Shown piece by piece: positions 62,467-64,000 of a stretch of 64,000 nucleotides of DNA; position 1 is the stretch's first letter; each line of letters starts with the position of its first letter. The notes below the pieces were generated by a model. It did not search any database. It had not been told where the DNA came from and saw only the letters and a program-made list of their open reading frames with translations. Location: NCBI GenBank assembly GCA_007674295.1, contig CM017448.1, forward strand, positions 186,001-250,000, given 5' to 3'. A program made the translations under genes and the position numbers. This stretch comes from Antonospora locustae (Eukaryota; Microsporidia).

Positions 62467-64000
62467 TCAGCGCCTGTGTCTCTTGTGCATCTTTCTGAAG
62501 AGCAGGTGCCTTTCTGTGCGGGTCCTGCTTGCAGGCACAGTGTCCTCTGCACCTCCCCGTGTGCGCAGATGCCGCCTATCTGCAGCCGCCTCGTCGCCGT
62601 CCTCGCTCTCCTCGCTCTCGAGGTCCTCTTCAGACGCAAGCAGCACCGTGGCAAGCAGCTCTCTCTGCTCAGCCTTGCCCCGAAAGACACGCACGTCCGT
62701 GTCGCGAAAGCCCTCGAGGGCAGTCACTGTCCGAAATGTGTAGCCCTGATCCACCAGAAACTGCTGCCGCTTTCTCGAGTAGTACATCTCCTCGGTGTCC
62801 TTCGAGACAAGCGTGTAGAAGTACACACGGAACCCGGGGTCGTTGCGCCGCTTTGCCCGCAGAATGCGCCCCAGCCGCTGCGCCTCCTGCCGTCTGCTGC
62901 CAAAGTGCGAGCTTATCTGAATCAGACACGATGCCTCTGGGAGGTCGATCGACGTGTCGCCCACCTTGCTCAGAAACAGCGTGTTGATCGCAGGGTTTGT
63001 CTGAAACTGCCGCAGAATCCGCATTCGCTCTGTCTGCCCTGTCGGCCCATATATGAACGGCTTGCCGAGCTTCAGAGCGTACGTCCGCAGCGCAAGGACA
63101 TTGTCCGAGAACACAATGATCTTCTCGCCCAGCGCCTCGTGCTTTCTGATGAGAAACTCGCACGTCTGGAACTTCGCAGGGTTCATGATCGAGAGCACAC
63201 GCCGCCTCCGCGGGTCCTGCCCCAGGTACTCGCGGTAGAACTCGGCAGTCATGTCGCACCACACCTCCACACACTCCACACGTGCAATGTGCCCCTGCAT
63301 GCTCAGGTCCTGCCAGTCCGCCTCGTAGAGCTTTGGCCCAATCAGGAAGTTCAGGTCCTCGATCTTGTCGTCCTCCCGCACAAGCGTCGCAGTCAGACCC
63401 AGCTTGCAGTGGTGCGACACCGCAGACACAACCTTCCTGAACATCGCAGCAGGCACCACGTGCACCTCGTCCAGTATCATCAGCCCCCATTCAGTGCCCC
63501 GCAGCCACTCCATGACACGCTGCGCCTCCGCAGACCGCCGCCCCGAGAACGCAAGCATCGTGTACGTCGTGATCAGAATCCCTGCATCCGCCTCAAACAT
63601 CTCCTTCCGCTCCGACGTGAACCGCGACACAGCGTCCGCAGACACCGTCGAGAACGCAAGCACCTGCTGCCGCCACTGCTCCACAGACACACCCGACGTG
63701 CACAGCACAATGCACGGCTTCTTGATCGTGCACATCGCCGTGATGCCCACCAGCGTCTTTCCTGCGCCGCATGGCAGCACAATGACGCCTGACCGTGCAC
63801 GCCGGTTTCCAAACATCTTGTTGAGCGACACCTCCTGGTACGTCCGAATGCTCACCGTGTCCCGCAGGTCCATGTCGAGGCTCCGCAGCGCCACGTCGTC
63901 TCGGAAGTCGTACTCCTCAATCATCGGGTAGTCAATCTCAATGCACCGCCGCCGCACCTGTTCGATGCAGTCCACGCGCACCTCGAACACGTACCGCGCA
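62467..64000 (-). CDS. SSL2: TFIIH helicase/translocase XPB (Rad25/Ssl2), 5' end outside the window
   Basis: The frame is open to the window edge, so the N-terminal part is missing; about 511 residues are visible. Superfamily 2 motifs: Walker A GAGKT in [19 protein letters not shown] box in [23 protein letters not shown] containing the RED motif typical of XPB, and motif [28 protein letters not shown] and [15 protein letters not shown] are XPB blocks. XPB opens promoters and repair bubbles as part of TFIIH. The tail is acidic ([14 protein letters not shown]) then Arg-rich. The gene is clearly richer in G+C than genes to the left. Confidence 0.95.
   Translation of the reverse strand, partial: ARYVFEVRVDCIEQVRRRCIEIDYPMIEEYDFRDDVALRSLDMDLRDTVSIRTYQEVSLNKMFGNRRARSGVIVLPCGAGKTLVGITAMCTIKKPCIVLCTSGVSVEQWRQQVLAFSTVSADAVSRFTSERKEMFEADAGILITTYTMLAFSGRRSAEAQRVMEWLRGTEWGLMILDEVHVVPAAMFRKVVSAVSHHCKLGLTATLVREDDKIEDLNFLIGPKLYEADWQDLSMQGHIARVECVEVWCDMTAEFYREYLGQDPRRRRVLSIMNPAKFQTCEFLIRKHEALGEKIIVFSDNVLALRTYALKLGKPFIYGPTGQTERMRILRQFQTNPAINTLFLSKVGDTSIDLPEASCLIQISSHFGSRRQEAQRLGRILRAKRRNDPGFRVYFYTLVSKDTEEMYYSRKRQQFLVDQGYTFRTVTALEGFRDTDVRVFRGKAEQRELLATVLLASEEDLESEESEDGDEAAADRRHLRTRGGAEDTVPASRTRTERHLLFRKMHKRHRR

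Noticed and set aside
62359..63792. 477-codon frame on + opposite XPB
   Set aside because: High G+C removes stops; the opposite strand has complete helicase motifs, and this translation is Arg/His/Leu low-complexity.
1..64000. Transposons, CRISPR arrays, rRNA genes, telomeric repeat arrays
   Set aside because: None seen; the only reverse transcriptase is TERT, with no endonuclease or flanking repeats.

Overview
The window is a gene-dense piece of a microsporidian nuclear genome: reduced, fungus-related and eukaryotic. The evidence is a set of unmistakably eukaryotic genes with no visible mitochondrial respiration genes, packed with gaps of tens to a few hundred bases. Proteins are shortened relative to their families (Esf1 of 159 aa, Dbf4 of 114 aa, a SNARE of 91 aa). 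At least 33 start codons carry a CCC or CCCC block a few bases upstream, the translation/transcription start motif known from microsporidia. The eL39 gene is split directly after its ATG by a 20-nt intron of the microsporidian mini-intron type. I cannot name the species.

Layout. 0-9 kb: a Plp1-like phosducin/thioredoxin protein, a CM1-motif coiled-coil scaffold, alpha-actinin, a Ubc4/5-type E2, a PRA1 protein overlapping a DONSON-like protein, and serine palmitoyltransferase subunit LCB1. 9.7-24 kb: a large helical protein, eL36, tRNA-Glu, telomerase reverse transcriptase, proteasome alpha7, a minimal Esf1, an MSH5-like MutS protein, spliced eL39, DNA2 and a biotin protein ligase. 24-42 kb: Rpt6, HMG-CoA synthase, an Sds22-like LRR protein, a cullin, Ytm1, an unusually empty 1.2-kb stretch, an NF-YC-like histone-fold protein, phosphatidylinositol synthase, alpha2, an MscS fragment-like protein, the TFIIIC subunit Tfc4, CCT2, CDP-DAG synthase and a Tlg2-like syntaxin. 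42-56 kb: Bud31, gamma-glutamyltransferase, a possible Gaa1, LSm1, an ABC1/UbiB kinase, a minimal Dbf4, alpha3, tRNA-Asp, Tma20, a monothiol glutaredoxin, Ste24, alpha5 and symplekin. 56-64 kb: hydroxyacyl-CoA dehydratase, an SR-type RRM protein, a septin, two SNAREs, NudC, an Sfr1/Mei5-like protein, an Arg-rich mRNA-export-adaptor-like protein and the C-terminal part of XPB. This last segment becomes markedly G+C-rich.

How the genes fit together. Proteostasis: four 20S alpha subunits, Rpt6, an E2, a cullin, CCT2 with its modulator Plp1, and NudC. Lipids: CDP-DAG synthase feeds PI synthase; LCB1 and HACD serve sphingolipid and very-long-chain acyl synthesis; HMG-CoA synthase starts the mevalonate route whose prenylated products Ste24 trims. 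RNA: Bud31 (spliceosome) coexists with a real intron, alongside symplekin, LSm1, an SR protein and an export adaptor. Replication, recombination and telomeres: DNA2, Dbf4-like, DONSON-like, MSH5-like, Sfr1-like and TERT. The last two recombination factors argue for a retained meiotic or recombination programme.

Most notable: a tRNA-type A box/B box pair at correct tRNA spacing directly upstream of the gene for a TFIIIC subunit, the 20-nt intron, and the miniature Dbf4 and Esf1 proteins. Start codons were chosen by an ATG plus the CCC motif wherever one was visible; many longer reading frames begin only with GTG or TTG and were trimmed.
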